This document shows, piece after piece, positions 17,041 to 25,056 of a stretch of DNA of 64,000 bases; the first letter of the stretch is position 1, and each line of letters starts with the position of its first letter. Where the stretch lies: contig WRBV01000002.1 in assembly GCA_009784375.1 (NCBI GenBank), positions 144,764-208,763 of the forward strand, read 5' to 3'. Under the pieces are notes generated by a model. The model did not search any database. It was not told the DNA's origin and worked only from the letters and a program-made list of their open reading frames with translations. A program made the position numbers and the translations under genes. The DNA comes from Bacillota bacterium. Lineage in GTDB: Bacteria > Bacillota > Clostridia > Christensenellales > UBA1242.

Positions 17041-17781
17041 CTAGACTACTTCTATATTTGGATTATATTGTTTAAGAATTTTTCTTGCATTGTGGATTTG
17101 TGTCTTGGATGGTTCTTTTGTGTATTCAAGTTCGTAATTCATTTCCATCTCTTTCCATTTATGTGCACCCATTTGGTGAAAGGGGATGACTTCGATTTTT
17201 TGAATGTTAGAAAGGCTAGAAATAAATTGTCCAAGTTCGTGGGTCTCGGATTCATTGTCATTGATATCTGGGACAAGTACGAAACGAATCCATGTTGGGA
17301 TATTTTTGGTTGATAGATACTTTGCAAATTCGATTGATTTGGTGATGTTTTGCTTGGTAATTTTTTTATAGGTTTCTGGGTTTATTGATTTGATATCAAG
17401 CAGAACAAGATCGGTGTATGCAAGTAGTTGTTTCGTTGTGTCATTAATGCCATCATAGCCAGAAGTATCAAGGACTGTATGGATGCCATTTTGTTTACAT
17501 GAACGGAACAATTCAGTAGCGAATTGCTTTTGTATTAATGGTTCGCCGCCACTTAGCGTTATTCCGCCGTTTGAATGCTTGAAATATGATTTGTATTTCA
17601 AAATGTCGGACATTAACTCGTCAGCTGAAAGGGTTTTTGCGCGTTTACAGTTACCATTCCATGTATCTGGATTATGGCAATAAATGCATCGAAGCGGACA
17701 GCCTTGGGCAAAAATGACATAGCGAATACCTGGTCCATCGACCATGCCTCCCGTTTCGATTGAATGAATTCTGCCGTCCAT
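17041..17781 (-). CDS. pflA: Pyruvate formate-lyase activating enzyme (radical SAM), leaderless start
   Basis: Generates the glycyl radical on pyruvate formate-lyase. The radical-SAM motif CPLRCIYC (CxxxCxxC) is near residue 29, followed by LSGGEPLIQ near residue 80. Length of 246 residues is typical. The frame extends upstream, but TACAAT (17789-17794) lies inside that extension seven bases before the ATG at 17781, which also begins the conserved MDGRIHSIETGGMVDGPG, so the shorter form is chosen. pflB lies upstream on the same strand, separated by a small gene on the other strand. Confidence 0.93.
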   Translation of the reverse strand: MDGRIHSIETGGMVDGPGIRYVIFAQGCPLRCIYCHNPDTWNGNCKRAKTLSADELMSDILKYKSYFKHSNGGITLSGGEPLIQKQFATELFRSCKQNGIHTVLDTSGYDGINDTTKQLLAYTDLVLLDIKSINPETYKKITKQNITKSIEFAKYLSTKNIPTWIRFVLVPDINDNESETHELGQFISSLSNIQKIEVIPFHQMGAHKWKEMEMNYELEYTKEPSKTQIHNARKILKQYNPNIEVV

Positions 17782-17859
17782 ATTGTTTATTGTAACACAA
17801 AACTGTGGATAAATATACTTTATAAAAATCGACTGAGACATAACATTCAAAGAAAGTCC

Positions 17860-17886
17860 TTGACATAGACGACGACGACCTATAAT
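17860..17886 (+). promoter_or_regulatory. Promoter with a (GAC)4 microsatellite in the spacer
   Basis: TTGACA at 17860-17865 and TATAAT at 17881-17886 are separated by only 15 bases, TA(GAC)4C. One more GAC would give 18. A sister promoter with (GAC)5 is at 44131. Both are followed by a shared ATTTTTnTGGAAAAAGGAG leader. Confidence 0.75.
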
Positions 17887-17921
17887 ACCTTATTCACATT
17901 TTTGTGGAAAAAGGAGAAATT

Positions 17922-18119
17922 ATGGAAAAAGAGTATTACACAAGTGCGGGTATGTTGCCACAAGTCGTGCAACACGTGATGACAGGAATTACAAACAAGG
18001 ATTATAGTGACCGAGAACTTGCTCAAATTAATGAAATATGTCGTGATTTACAAGGAATGGTAAAACAAGAGCAAGCACGAAGACAGCAGCAGAACCAAGA
18101 CAAGGACATAAAAAGATAA
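17922..18119 (+). CDS. Small hypothetical protein under a GAC-repeat promoter
   Basis: Sixty-five hydrophilic residues ending in a Gln/Arg-rich coil. No known family recognised. AAGGAGAAATT precedes the ATG at 17922. Promoter and leader match those of the unrelated small gene at 44200, which points to joint control. A terminator (AAAAAGACGG / CCGTCTTTTTT) follows at 18135-18160. Confidence 0.7.
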   Translation: MEKEYYTSAGMLPQVVQHVMTGITNKDYSDRELAQINEICRDLQGMVKQEQARRQQQNQDKDIKR

Positions 18120-18134
18120 TTGATGTTGTAACTT

Positions 18135-18160
18135 AAAAAGACGGATTGACCGTCTTTTTT
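18135..18160 (+). terminator. Intrinsic terminator
   Basis: AAAAAGACGG, loop ATTGA, CCGTCTTTTTT. Confidence 0.85.
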
Positions 18161-18163
18161 CCA

Positions 18164-18330
18164 CGTCATTCTGAGCGACCGAGCGAAGCAAGGGAGCCGA
18201 AGAATCTAGCGAAGCGTGAAATACAAATTTCACTCGAATAAATTGCTTTTTTACGCATCACCCACTTGCTCCGCTCGGGGTTCGCTAGATCCTTCGACTT
18301 CCTCGTAAACTCGGTCGCTCAGGATGACCT
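18164..18330. repeat. Family A palindromic element, full copy
   Basis: GTCATTCTGAGCGACCGAG on the left and CTCGGTCGCTCAGGATGAC on the right, with inner GAATCTAGCGAA and TTCGCTAGATCC arms. Internal sequence resembles the copies at 11210 and 43916. It lies between a small gene and the 3' end of pflB. Confidence 0.85.
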
Positions 18331-18353
18331 ACTACATATACGCCTCTTTCTCA

Positions 18354-20582
18354 TTACAATTTTTCATGGAGTGTTCGGGTGATGACCTCGGTTTGTTGTT
18401 CGGGACTTAGTTTTGTGAATTCTACCGCATAACCAGAGACACGGATTGTTAATTGGGGGTAGAGCTCGGGTCTTTTCATCGCGTCAAGTAATGTTTCGCG
18501 GTCGAATACGTTGACGTTGACGTGGTGACCATTGTCACTCATATATCCATCTAACATAGACACAAGGTTTGTTACACGCTGGGATTCTGTTTTACCAAGT
18601 GTTGCGGGGGTAACCGAGAATGTGTAAGAAATTCCGTCTTGTGCATGGGTGTAGGGAAGGCTCGAGACAGATGCAAGAGATGCGGCAGCACCCTTTTTGT
18701 CTCGACCGTGGACTGGGTTTGCGCCTGGGGCGAATGGTTCACCCATTTTTCGCCCACATGGGGTGCATCCAGTTTTAAGTCCATAGATAACATTAGAAGT
18801 AATTGTAAGGATTGACATAGTTGGCACAGCACCGCGGTAAGTATGGTGTTTTTCGAGATAGTTCATAAATTTCTCGACGATTTCACCCGCCATCTTGTTA
18901 ATTTCGTCGTCATTGTTTCCAAATGCTGGATATTCTCCTTCTACAACATAATCTGTTGCAAGACCATCTTTGTTTCGGATAATTTTGACTTTTGCGTTTT
19001 TGATTGCCGATAACGAGTCTACTACTACCGAAAGTCCAGCTATACCAGTTGCTTGGGTACGAAGGATTTCTGAATCATGTAGTGCAAGTTGTAATGATTC
19101 AAAGTTATATTTGTCGTGCATGTAGTGAATTACGTTCAATGTGCTTATGTACAATTTTGCAAGCCAATCAAGTGTGTGGTCAAATTTTTGCATGACCGTG
19201 TCAAAGTCTAGATAATCGCCAGTAATTGGTTCGAATGCGGGGGAGACTTGGGCACCAGACATTTCGTCACGACCGCCATTGATTGCATAGAGAAGTGCCT
19301 TGCCTAAATTTGCCCGTGCACCAAAGAATTGCATTTGTTTTCCTATTCTCATTGCCGATACACAACATGCGATTGCGTAATCGTCGCCCCAGAACTTGCG
19401 CATAAGGTCATCATTTTCATATTGGATGGAATTTGTGTCTATGGAAATCTTTGCACAGTATTTTTTGAACTCGGAAGGAAGGTCGGTACTCCAAAGTATT
19501 GTAAGGTTGGGTTCTGGTGCTGGACCAAGGTTATACAATGTGTGCAAAAATCGGTAACTTGACTTTGTGACAAGTGTACGTCCGTCAATTCCCATTCCAC
19601 CGATACATTCGGTAACCCAAGTTGGATCGCCAGAAAACAGGTTGTTGTATTCTTGGGTGCGTAGGAAACGTACCATACGAAGTTTCATAATGAAGTGGTC
19701 GACCAATTCTTGAGCTTCGACCTCGGTTAACGTTCCATTTTTAATGTCGCGTTCGATATAGATATCTAGGAAAGTTGATATACGCCCAAGACTCATCGCT
19801 GCACCATCTTGTTGTTTAATTGCGGCAAGGTAGGCAAAGTACAACCATTGAATTGCTTCGCGTGCGTTTGTTGCGGGTTCAGTTATGTCAAAGCCATATG
19901 ATTTTGCCATTTGTTCAAGTTCTTGTAATGCACGGATACCTTCGCTTATGTTTTCGCGGTTGGCGATTGTATGGTCGAACATAAAGCAACAATCTTCTTT
20001 TTTCTTGTCAGCAAGTTTTTGTTCAATAAGGAACTTTGTTCCATACAATGCAACACGACGGTAATCACCGATAATTCGTCCACGTCCATATGCATCGGGC
20101 AGACCAGTAATAATACCGCTTCGGCGCGCACGTAACATTTCGTCTGTGTACACGTCAAATACACCCTCGTTGTGGGTTTTGCGATAGTTTGAAAAGATAT
20201 GCTCGGTCTTTGGGTCAAGTCTATAACCATATTCTTCCAAAGCCTTTTGAACAACGCGAAGTCCGCCGTACGGGAAAATTGCACGCTTAAGTGGTTTATC
20301 CGTTTGTATGCCCACAATTTTTTCAAGTTCGGCATCAACATAGCCTGGACCATATGCCGTGATGGATGATGGTTTTTTTGTCTCGGCACCCAGGATGCCT
20401 TTTTTCTTTTCACGCTTTTTTAAATTAAGAACCTTTTTCCAAAGTTCACGTGTCTCGTGAGTGGTGTCACATAAAAAGTCGCCACCACCAGCATAAGGAG
20501 AGTAGTTGTCTTGGATGAATGATGCGACGTCAATTTCGCTTTGCCATTTGCCTGATTTAAAATTTGTCCATTGTTGTTTCAT
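18354..20582 (-). CDS. pflB: Pyruvate formate-lyase, leaderless start
   Basis: Converts pyruvate and CoA to formate and acetyl-CoA in anaerobic metabolism. The active-site cysteine pair is in [11 protein letters not shown] (near residue 408) and the C-terminal glycyl-radical loop is [13 protein letters not shown] (near residue 719). Length of 742 residues is typical. The promoter TTGTCC, 17 bases, TATACT (20589-20594) ends six bases before the ATG at 20582 and there is no Shine-Dalgarno site. pflA follows on the same strand after about 570 bases. Confidence 0.96.
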   Translation of the reverse strand: MKQQWTNFKSGKWQSEIDVASFIQDNYSPYAGGGDFLCDTTHETRELWKKVLNLKKREKKKGILGAETKKPSSITAYGPGYVDAELEKIVGIQTDKPLKRAIFPYGGLRVVQKALEEYGYRLDPKTEHIFSNYRKTHNEGVFDVYTDEMLRARRSGIITGLPDAYGRGRIIGDYRRVALYGTKFLIEQKLADKKKEDCCFMFDHTIANRENISEGIRALQELEQMAKSYGFDITEPATNAREAIQWLYFAYLAAIKQQDGAAMSLGRISTFLDIYIERDIKNGTLTEVEAQELVDHFIMKLRMVRFLRTQEYNNLFSGDPTWVTECIGGMGIDGRTLVTKSSYRFLHTLYNLGPAPEPNLTILWSTDLPSEFKKYCAKISIDTNSIQYENDDLMRKFWGDDYAIACCVSAMRIGKQMQFFGARANLGKALLYAINGGRDEMSGAQVSPAFEPITGDYLDFDTVMQKFDHTLDWLAKLYISTLNVIHYMHDKYNFESLQLALHDSEILRTQATGIAGLSVVVDSLSAIKNAKVKIIRNKDGLATDYVVEGEYPAFGNNDDEINKMAGEIVEKFMNYLEKHHTYRGAVPTMSILTITSNVIYGLKTGCTPCGRKMGEPFAPGANPVHGRDKKGAAASLASVSSLPYTHAQDGISYTFSVTPATLGKTESQRVTNLVSMLDGYMSDNGHHVNVNVFDRETLLDAMKRPELYPQLTIRVSGYAVEFTKLSPEQQTEVITRTLHEKL

Positions 20583-20667
20583 AAATAAAGTATAGACCAT
20601 GATAGCGATTTGGACAAGACTATTTAGTAAAGTGAACCTAAATTTCTGGAAGAATACATATGATATG

Positions 20668-20708
20668 TCATCCTTCGACTCGACTTTGCGTCGCTCAAGA
20701 TGACGTGC
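20668..20708. repeat. Family A fragment
   Basis: Short palindrome TGTCATCCTTCGACTCGA ... GTCGCTCAAGATGACG that keeps only the outer parts of the larger element. It overlaps the 3' end of the symporter gene. Confidence 0.6.
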
Positions 20709-22143
20709 TAAGAGGAGTTTCTATTTCAATTTCTTCGGCAACCTCATCTGCGGGTACCGTTTTTCGTCGTCTTCTGAAAATTCGTTCGCGGAAGAGAAAA
20801 ATATTAATCGCGGTGAACAGTAGTATAAGGACACCCAATGTTAATAACGGTTGGGTAGGGGCAAGTGCAAGCATAAACATCATTGGGAAACCAAATACGA
20901 CCGCAAACGATGAACCTAATACAAGGTTATCACTTGCCTTTGTTTTAAGACCTGGGTCAATTAATCGGATAATTGCAATCCCAGTACTTATTTTACCGGT
21001 CAACATTGCAAACATTCCAATGAAGTGGATTTCTTCGTAACCTTTTGCAAGACGCTTTGCAACGATTTTAAGGTAATAAAATGTGGCAATCGTTCCGAAC
21101 AAGCAAAGAAGTATAAGCGGTAATATAAGACGAGCAAGAACATGGATGTCAATAAGAAGGATTCCAGCAATAATCATAAAGTCAAACATGGTGCCGCCGA
21201 TGCGGTTTAATGAATAGTTGCTTGTGTATTGGTGTTTAATTATGCCGCGGCGTTTTAATGTTTTGAATATTTTCTTGTAAAGGAAAGCAAACAGCATACC
21301 TACTATGAAGTTAAAGCCAAATATAAGTGGGCGGAGTGTGTTTTCACCAAATTCGCCGAACATGCCGCTCTCGATGAAGATGTGATTAAACCCAAACAAG
21401 AAGGCAAATGTCAACATAAAGATAAACATAATAACACAAATCGTCATAGTCATTCGGTCAACAGGTTCACTTAATGGAATTTCGTCTTCGGTGTCTGCCT
21501 CGACAATTTTGGATGCCTTTTCAATTTGTTTTATGTTTATTTTGCCTTTCCGCTTAAGGATATTGATATAAATAACAGAGATAATTGAACCAATCAAAAT
21601 TCCAATGGATGCAATGGATAACGCAAATGATTGACCGCCCGAGAAGCCGAGTTCTTCGTATAGTCTGCCGAAGCTGTTACTTTGTCCTTGACCTTGACCA
21701 AGTCCGATTGCGGTCAATATTCCACTTGCCTCGAACAACCATGGCAGGAATGTAGCGGCAAGTAATATTGTAATCCCAAGACCAATAATTCCCTGGATAA
21801 GATATGTTCCGACGATTGTGGCACCAGCATTAATTCCGTCTTTCATCATGCCTTTTTTCATGTTGTCGTTTTTGCGACCGTATTGCTGTTTTAGTGCAAG
21901 TGCAATGAAGCCAATTGCCATAGTATGATAGGTAATCCCGTCAAGAAAATTTTGGCTTATGAAATCCAGCCATCCGATTGAGCGGAATATAAAGGCAATT
22001 AAACCACCGATAAGGGCGGTTGGAAGCAGGCTGTTGCGCAAAAAGGGTATATATCTTCGTAATATATTTGCAACGATTATGAATAAACAGATTACTCCGA
22101 ATTGGACAAGTCCGCTCCAGAGACCAAAATCCCAAAAGCTCAT
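20695..22143 (-). CDS. Sodium:glutamate symporter (GltS)-like transporter, leaderless start
   Basis: Integral membrane protein of 482 residues with about eleven to twelve hydrophobic segments and a long charged central loop (about residues 215-255). The pattern FRSIGWLDF..., [14 protein letters not shown] (near residue 150) and FGFPMMFML resembles GltS, but the protein is about 80 residues longer than the E. coli enzyme. TACTAT ends six bases before the ATG at 22143, so the message is probably leaderless. The last codons lie within a family A repeat fragment. Confidence 0.7.
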   Translation of the reverse strand: MSFWDFGLWSGLVQFGVICLFIIVANILRRYIPFLRNSLLPTALIGGLIAFIFRSIGWLDFISQNFLDGITYHTMAIGFIALALKQQYGRKNDNMKKGMMKDGINAGATIVGTYLIQGIIGLGITILLAATFLPWLFEASGILTAIGLGQGQGQSNSFGRLYEELGFSGGQSFALSIASIGILIGSIISVIYINILKRKGKINIKQIEKASKIVEADTEDEIPLSEPVDRMTMTICVIMFIFMLTFAFLFGFNHIFIESGMFGEFGENTLRPLIFGFNFIVGMLFAFLYKKIFKTLKRRGIIKHQYTSNYSLNRIGGTMFDFMIIAGILLIDIHVLARLILPLILLCLFGTIATFYYLKIVAKRLAKGYEEIHFIGMFAMLTGKISTGIAIIRLIDPGLKTKASDNLVLGSSFAVVFGFPMMFMLALAPTQPLLTLGVLILLFTAINIFLFRERIFRRRRKTVPADEVAEEIEIETPLSTSS

Positions 22144-22230
22144 AGGTTTATAGTAGCATATATGGTGGCTTGAAAACAATGTTTTTTTCCAACTTATCTC
22201 TCGATTAAGCTTCGGGGTAAGTTAGAAAAA

Positions 22231-22256
22231 CCGCCGAATTAATCGACGGTTTATGT
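22231..22256 (-). terminator. Intrinsic terminator
   Basis: On the minus strand AACCGTCG, loop ATTAATT, CGGCGGTTTTT, after the small Cys-rich gene. Confidence 0.75.
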
Positions 22257-22277
22257 AAGGTTGACTTGGTTTAAGAA

Positions 22278-22490
22278 TTAGTGACCACAACGCTCTTCTT
22301 TTTTCTCTTTGCAAAGGAATTGTGAGCCGAAGACTACTGCCAATATTACTAGTGTACAGATGTCAAGACCGAAAATTCCGCCATTGAAAAGAATGAAAAG
22401 CAAAAGTATAATCCACATTACGTCACAGCTCTTAAGTTGCTTGCGCTTTGATGGGCATCCGCAACCGCGTCCAAAAATTTCGTGAAACAT
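22278..22490 (-). CDS. Small Cys-rich membrane protein
   Basis: Seventy residues: a Cys/Gly-containing N-terminus (GRGCGCPSKRKQLKSC), two adjacent hydrophobic stretches separated by a NGG turn (about residues 25-58) and a charged Cys/His tail (KKEERCGH). Not recognised; the composition resembles small sporulation or coat-associated proteins of Bacillota, which is only an impression. AAGGAGATACATAAA precedes the ATG. A structured leader of about 160 bases lies upstream. Confidence 0.7.
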   Translation of the reverse strand: MFHEIFGRGCGCPSKRKQLKSCDVMWIILLLFILFNGGIFGLDICTLVILAVVFGSQFLCKEKKEERCGH

Positions 22491-22670
22491 TTTATGTATC
22501 TCCTTGAATTAAATTTTTCCGAATAAATCGGCTTTTATGTTAAACATGACAAGTTTGGGATCCCAATTTAAAATTAGTACTTGTCATGAGGTATCCAATC
22601 TCCAATTGGCGCGCCTTCTTTTGTAGGGGAGGATTGGGTGAACCTACGTCAGTCTATGTAGTGATTATAA
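22491..22670 (-). promoter_or_regulatory. Structured 5' leader or small RNA upstream of the Cys-rich gene
   Basis: A minus-strand TATAAT at about 22664-22669 would start a leader containing three stems: CCAATC/CTCC with GGAG/ATTGG; a perfect ten-base stem CATGACAAGT / ACTTGTCATG whose loop holds TGGGATCCCA; and CCGA / TCGG just before the ribosome-binding site. No known riboswitch class is recognised. It fills most of the 238-base gap to the Asp23-like gene. Confidence 0.4.
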
Positions 22671-22728
22671 TAGTGGTTACAGAAAAAAATGGTTTCTATA
22701 ATTTATTGATTGGTGATATAATAGGGTT

Positions 22729-23136
22729 ATGGAATCAATTGTTCATCGTGATAACAATGGTAAATGGATAGGAAGTACCAATTTTTCAAAGTCTCTTCTT
22801 GTATCTGCTATCGAGGCTGCGGTCAAGCGTGTAGATGGTGTAGTGAGGTTAAAGGGCGGCTTTTGGTTTTTCTTGCGCAATTTTTTCGGTACCCTTGCAT
22901 TGCGTCGTGGAGTTGCCGTAAGAAAAGTCGGTTATGGTATTGTAGTAATCGAGGTTTGTGTTGTTGTGAGTGATGGGTATACTGCTGCCGATTTAAGCTA
23001 TCGTATTCAAGAGGCTGTGCTTAATGTGGCGCAAAATAAAAATATTACTGACAAGCGTATCAAGCGTGTAAATGTGCGTATAAGGGATGTTGTCCGTCAA
23101 AACCCAGAACAGCAACAATTGGAATTAGACGTATGA
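22729..23136 (+). CDS. Asp23/Gls24-family protein, leaderless start
   Basis: Envelope-stress type Asp23 domain protein of 135 residues, with the typical VSAIEAAVKRVDGVVRL and GIVVIEVCVVVSDGYTAADL strands. Position directly before nusB matches the usual Bacillota order. TATAAT at 22717-22722 ends six bases before the ATG and no Shine-Dalgarno site is present. The stop overlaps the nusB start (ATGA). Confidence 0.85.
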   Translation: MESIVHRDNNGKWIGSTNFSKSLLVSAIEAAVKRVDGVVRLKGGFWFFLRNFFGTLALRRGVAVRKVGYGIVVIEVCVVVSDGYTAADLSYRIQEAVLNVAQNKNITDKRIKRVNVRIRDVVRQNPEQQQLELDV

Positions 23137-23510
23137 GTATAGGGAGAAAGCAAGCAAGGGAAGAGGCGTTCAAGATAATCTATGGTCTTGGCTTTTTAAG
23201 CGATGGAATAACGGGTGATATGCAAGACAAATATATGGTGATTCTTGTTAATGCGGTTAAGGATAATCTTGACCAAATTGATGAGAAAATTAAATCGGTG
23301 GCAAAGGATTTTTCTTTTGATAGACTTTTCAAGGTGGATCTGGCGGTGCTTCGGTTAGCGATTGCCGAGATGTTATATGTGGATGAGACTCCGAATGCTA
23401 TTGCAATAAACGCAGCAGTTGAAATCTCGAAAAAATATAGTACAGAGAAGAGTGCATCGTTTGTTAACGGAGTATTGGCGGCGATTAACAATGCGGAAAA
23501 CAAGGGGTAA
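23133..23510 (+). CDS. nusB: Transcription antitermination factor NusB
   Basis: All-helical factor (125 residues) that with NusE binds boxA RNA in rRNA antitermination. Visible signatures are RKQAREEAFKIIYGL at the N-terminus, VDLAVLRLAIAEMLY near residue 68 and the C-terminal KYSTEKSASFVNGVLA. ATGA overlap with the Asp23-like gene and a 6-base gap to xseA place it within an operon. Confidence 0.95.
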   Translation: MSIGRKQAREEAFKIIYGLGFLSDGITGDMQDKYMVILVNAVKDNLDQIDEKIKSVAKDFSFDRLFKVDLAVLRLAIAEMLYVDETPNAIAINAAVEISKKYSTEKSASFVNGVLAAINNAENKG

Positions 23511-23516
23511 ACGCAC

Positions 23517-24695
23517 ATGAAAGCAATTACCGTTTCGCAGTTAAATAATTATATTAAACAAATCTTCGAGGCAGAAGAACTTTTACATAATATCCAGGTT
23601 GTGGGTGAAATTGATGGCATATCGATAAGAGGTAATGCGGTGTATTTCAGCCTGCGTGACGATGGTGCCGTAATACCGTGTGTATGTTATTTCCCAGGGA
23701 AGGTTAAGGGGATAGAGAATGGTTCACAGGTGAGTGTACGTGGAACGGTGAGCTATTGGCACAAGGCAGGCAAGATTTCATTTTCTGTTCATCATATCGA
23801 GGCATTTGGTTTTGGGCAGCTGTTTTTAAAATTCCAAGAATTAAAAACACAACTGGAGAAAGAGGGTTTTTTTGACGTTGGCAAAAAAAAGACTTTGCCA
23901 GATTGTCCAAAGCGAATTGGTATTATTACAAGCAAACAAGGTGCAGTATTGCATGACATACTAAAGGTCACCCAAAGGCGAAATAGTGCGATTGACATTG
24001 TGTTGTATCCAGTACAAGTACAGGGTGCTGGGGCGGATAAGTCGGTATGTGAGGGTATTGATTATTTTTCGAGTTGCAAGTCGGTGGATGTTATTATAGT
24101 GGCTCGTGGTGGTGGGTCTAAAGAGGACTTGGCTGCGTTCAATACTGAATGTGTGGCAAGGGCGGTGTTTGCGTCATCTGTTCCAATTGTGTCAGCGGTG
24201 GGGCATGAGACCGATTGGACGTTGATTGATTTTGTTTCCGATTTGCGGGCACCAACGCCATCGGCTGCGGCAGAAATAGTTGTACCCGAGGTCGCATCGC
24301 AAAAGGAAAGGGTTGTGACAAGTTGGAAATTTATAAAATATCTTGGATTTCAAAAGATGGGACAGTTGACGCAAGATACAATTCAAGCTTGGCGGGATTG
24401 TAAAGATAACGTTGTTGGGCGACTGGATAATGTTACACGCAATACTATATCTTGTTACTGTGTCACGCGAAACAATACTATATCTTGTGTTGAGAAAATT
24501 GAGTCACGAATTGGACATTACGGTGCATTGGTCGAGGCAAACAATCCATTAGCGGTGTTGCGACGTGGATATGCGCGGGTTACGACTGGTGGGCATGATG
24601 TGTTGAATACGGGGCAGGTTAAGAATGGGGATGCGGTTGAAATCAAAATGATTGATGGTATAATAAACGCAAAAGTGGAGGGAATAAGGAAATGA
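23517..24695 (+). CDS. xseA: Exodeoxyribonuclease VII large subunit, with a repeat-derived insert
   Basis: Large subunit of ExoVII, which degrades single-stranded DNA. It has an N-terminal OB fold (about residues 1-100) and catalytic domain with RIGIITSKQGAVLHDI and IIVARGGGSKEDL, SAVGHETDWTLIDFV. The final segment LAVLRRGYARV near residue 343 is intact. The usual long coiled-coil region is short and contains a duplicated peptide, VTRNTISC and VTRNNTISC (about residues 306-326), encoded by two reverse-oriented copies of the ACAAGATATAGT repeat. Length 392. Ends in ATGA overlap with xseB. Confidence 0.93.
   Translation: MKAITVSQLNNYIKQIFEAEELLHNIQVVGEIDGISIRGNAVYFSLRDDGAVIPCVCYFPGKVKGIENGSQVSVRGTVSYWHKAGKISFSVHHIEAFGFGQLFLKFQELKTQLEKEGFFDVGKKKTLPDCPKRIGIITSKQGAVLHDILKVTQRRNSAIDIVLYPVQVQGAGADKSVCEGIDYFSSCKSVDVIIVARGGGSKEDLAAFNTECVARAVFASSVPIVSAVGHETDWTLIDFVSDLRAPTPSAAAEIVVPEVASQKERVVTSWKFIKYLGFQKMGQLTQDTIQAWRDCKDNVVGRLDNVTRNTISCYCVTRNNTISCVEKIESRIGHYGALVEANNPLAVLRRGYARVTTGGHDVLNTGQVKNGDAVEIKMIDGIINAKVEGIRK
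24431..24494 (-). repeat. Two ACAAGATATAGT-family units inside xseA
   Basis: On the minus strand the segment contains ACAAGATATAGTATTG twice, 36 bases apart (24438-24453 and 24474-24489), each near a GCGTG sequence. A 36-base period keeps the frame. The same unit occurs in intergenic DNA at 2447, 3437 and 5958. Confidence 0.7.
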
Positions 24696-24910
24696 GTATA
24701 GATAAAAAAATGGCGGAGTTAGAAAAAATCGCAAAGGAATTGGAAGCAAGTACATCCTTTGACAAATCGACCGAGTTGTTTACGCGGTCGGCAAATTTGG
24801 TAAAGGAAATTTTAACCCAAACGGCAGATACAAAGGGCAAGGTTTATGAAATTATAAAAGACGTTGATGGGATGGTCGAGGCGGAATTAAAGCTGGATGG
24901 GGAGGAGTAG
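24692..24910 (+). CDS. xseB: Exodeoxyribonuclease VII small subunit
   Basis: Small helical subunit (72 residues) that binds the coiled coil of XseA. MAELEKIAKELEASTSFDKS is the typical opening. ATGA overlap with xseA shows translational coupling. The usual next gene of the cluster (ispA) is absent; a repeat-containing gap follows. Confidence 0.9.
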   Translation: MSIDKKMAELEKIAKELEASTSFDKSTELFTRSANLVKEILTQTADTKGKVYEIIKDVDGMVEAELKLDGEE

Positions 24911-24924
24911 GTATATTCTCCATG

Positions 24925-24973
24925 TCATCCTGAAGACCCGCTCGCAAAGCGGACAATGTATACAGGATGATAT
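24925..24973. repeat. Hybrid family A / family B repeat fragment
   Basis: The outer parts (GTCATCCTGA and a partial ACAGGATGAT) match family A, while the interior GACCCGCTCGCAAAGCGGAC matches the family B GACCTGTTCGCAAAGCGAAC hairpin. Confidence 0.5.
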
Positions 24974-25056
24974 GCTAAGAAGATTTGTCTTGTGAGCTGG
25001 ATTTCTGTGTTGACTAACTATTTGCGTTATGTCGATTTTTGTGATAGTGTGTTTTT

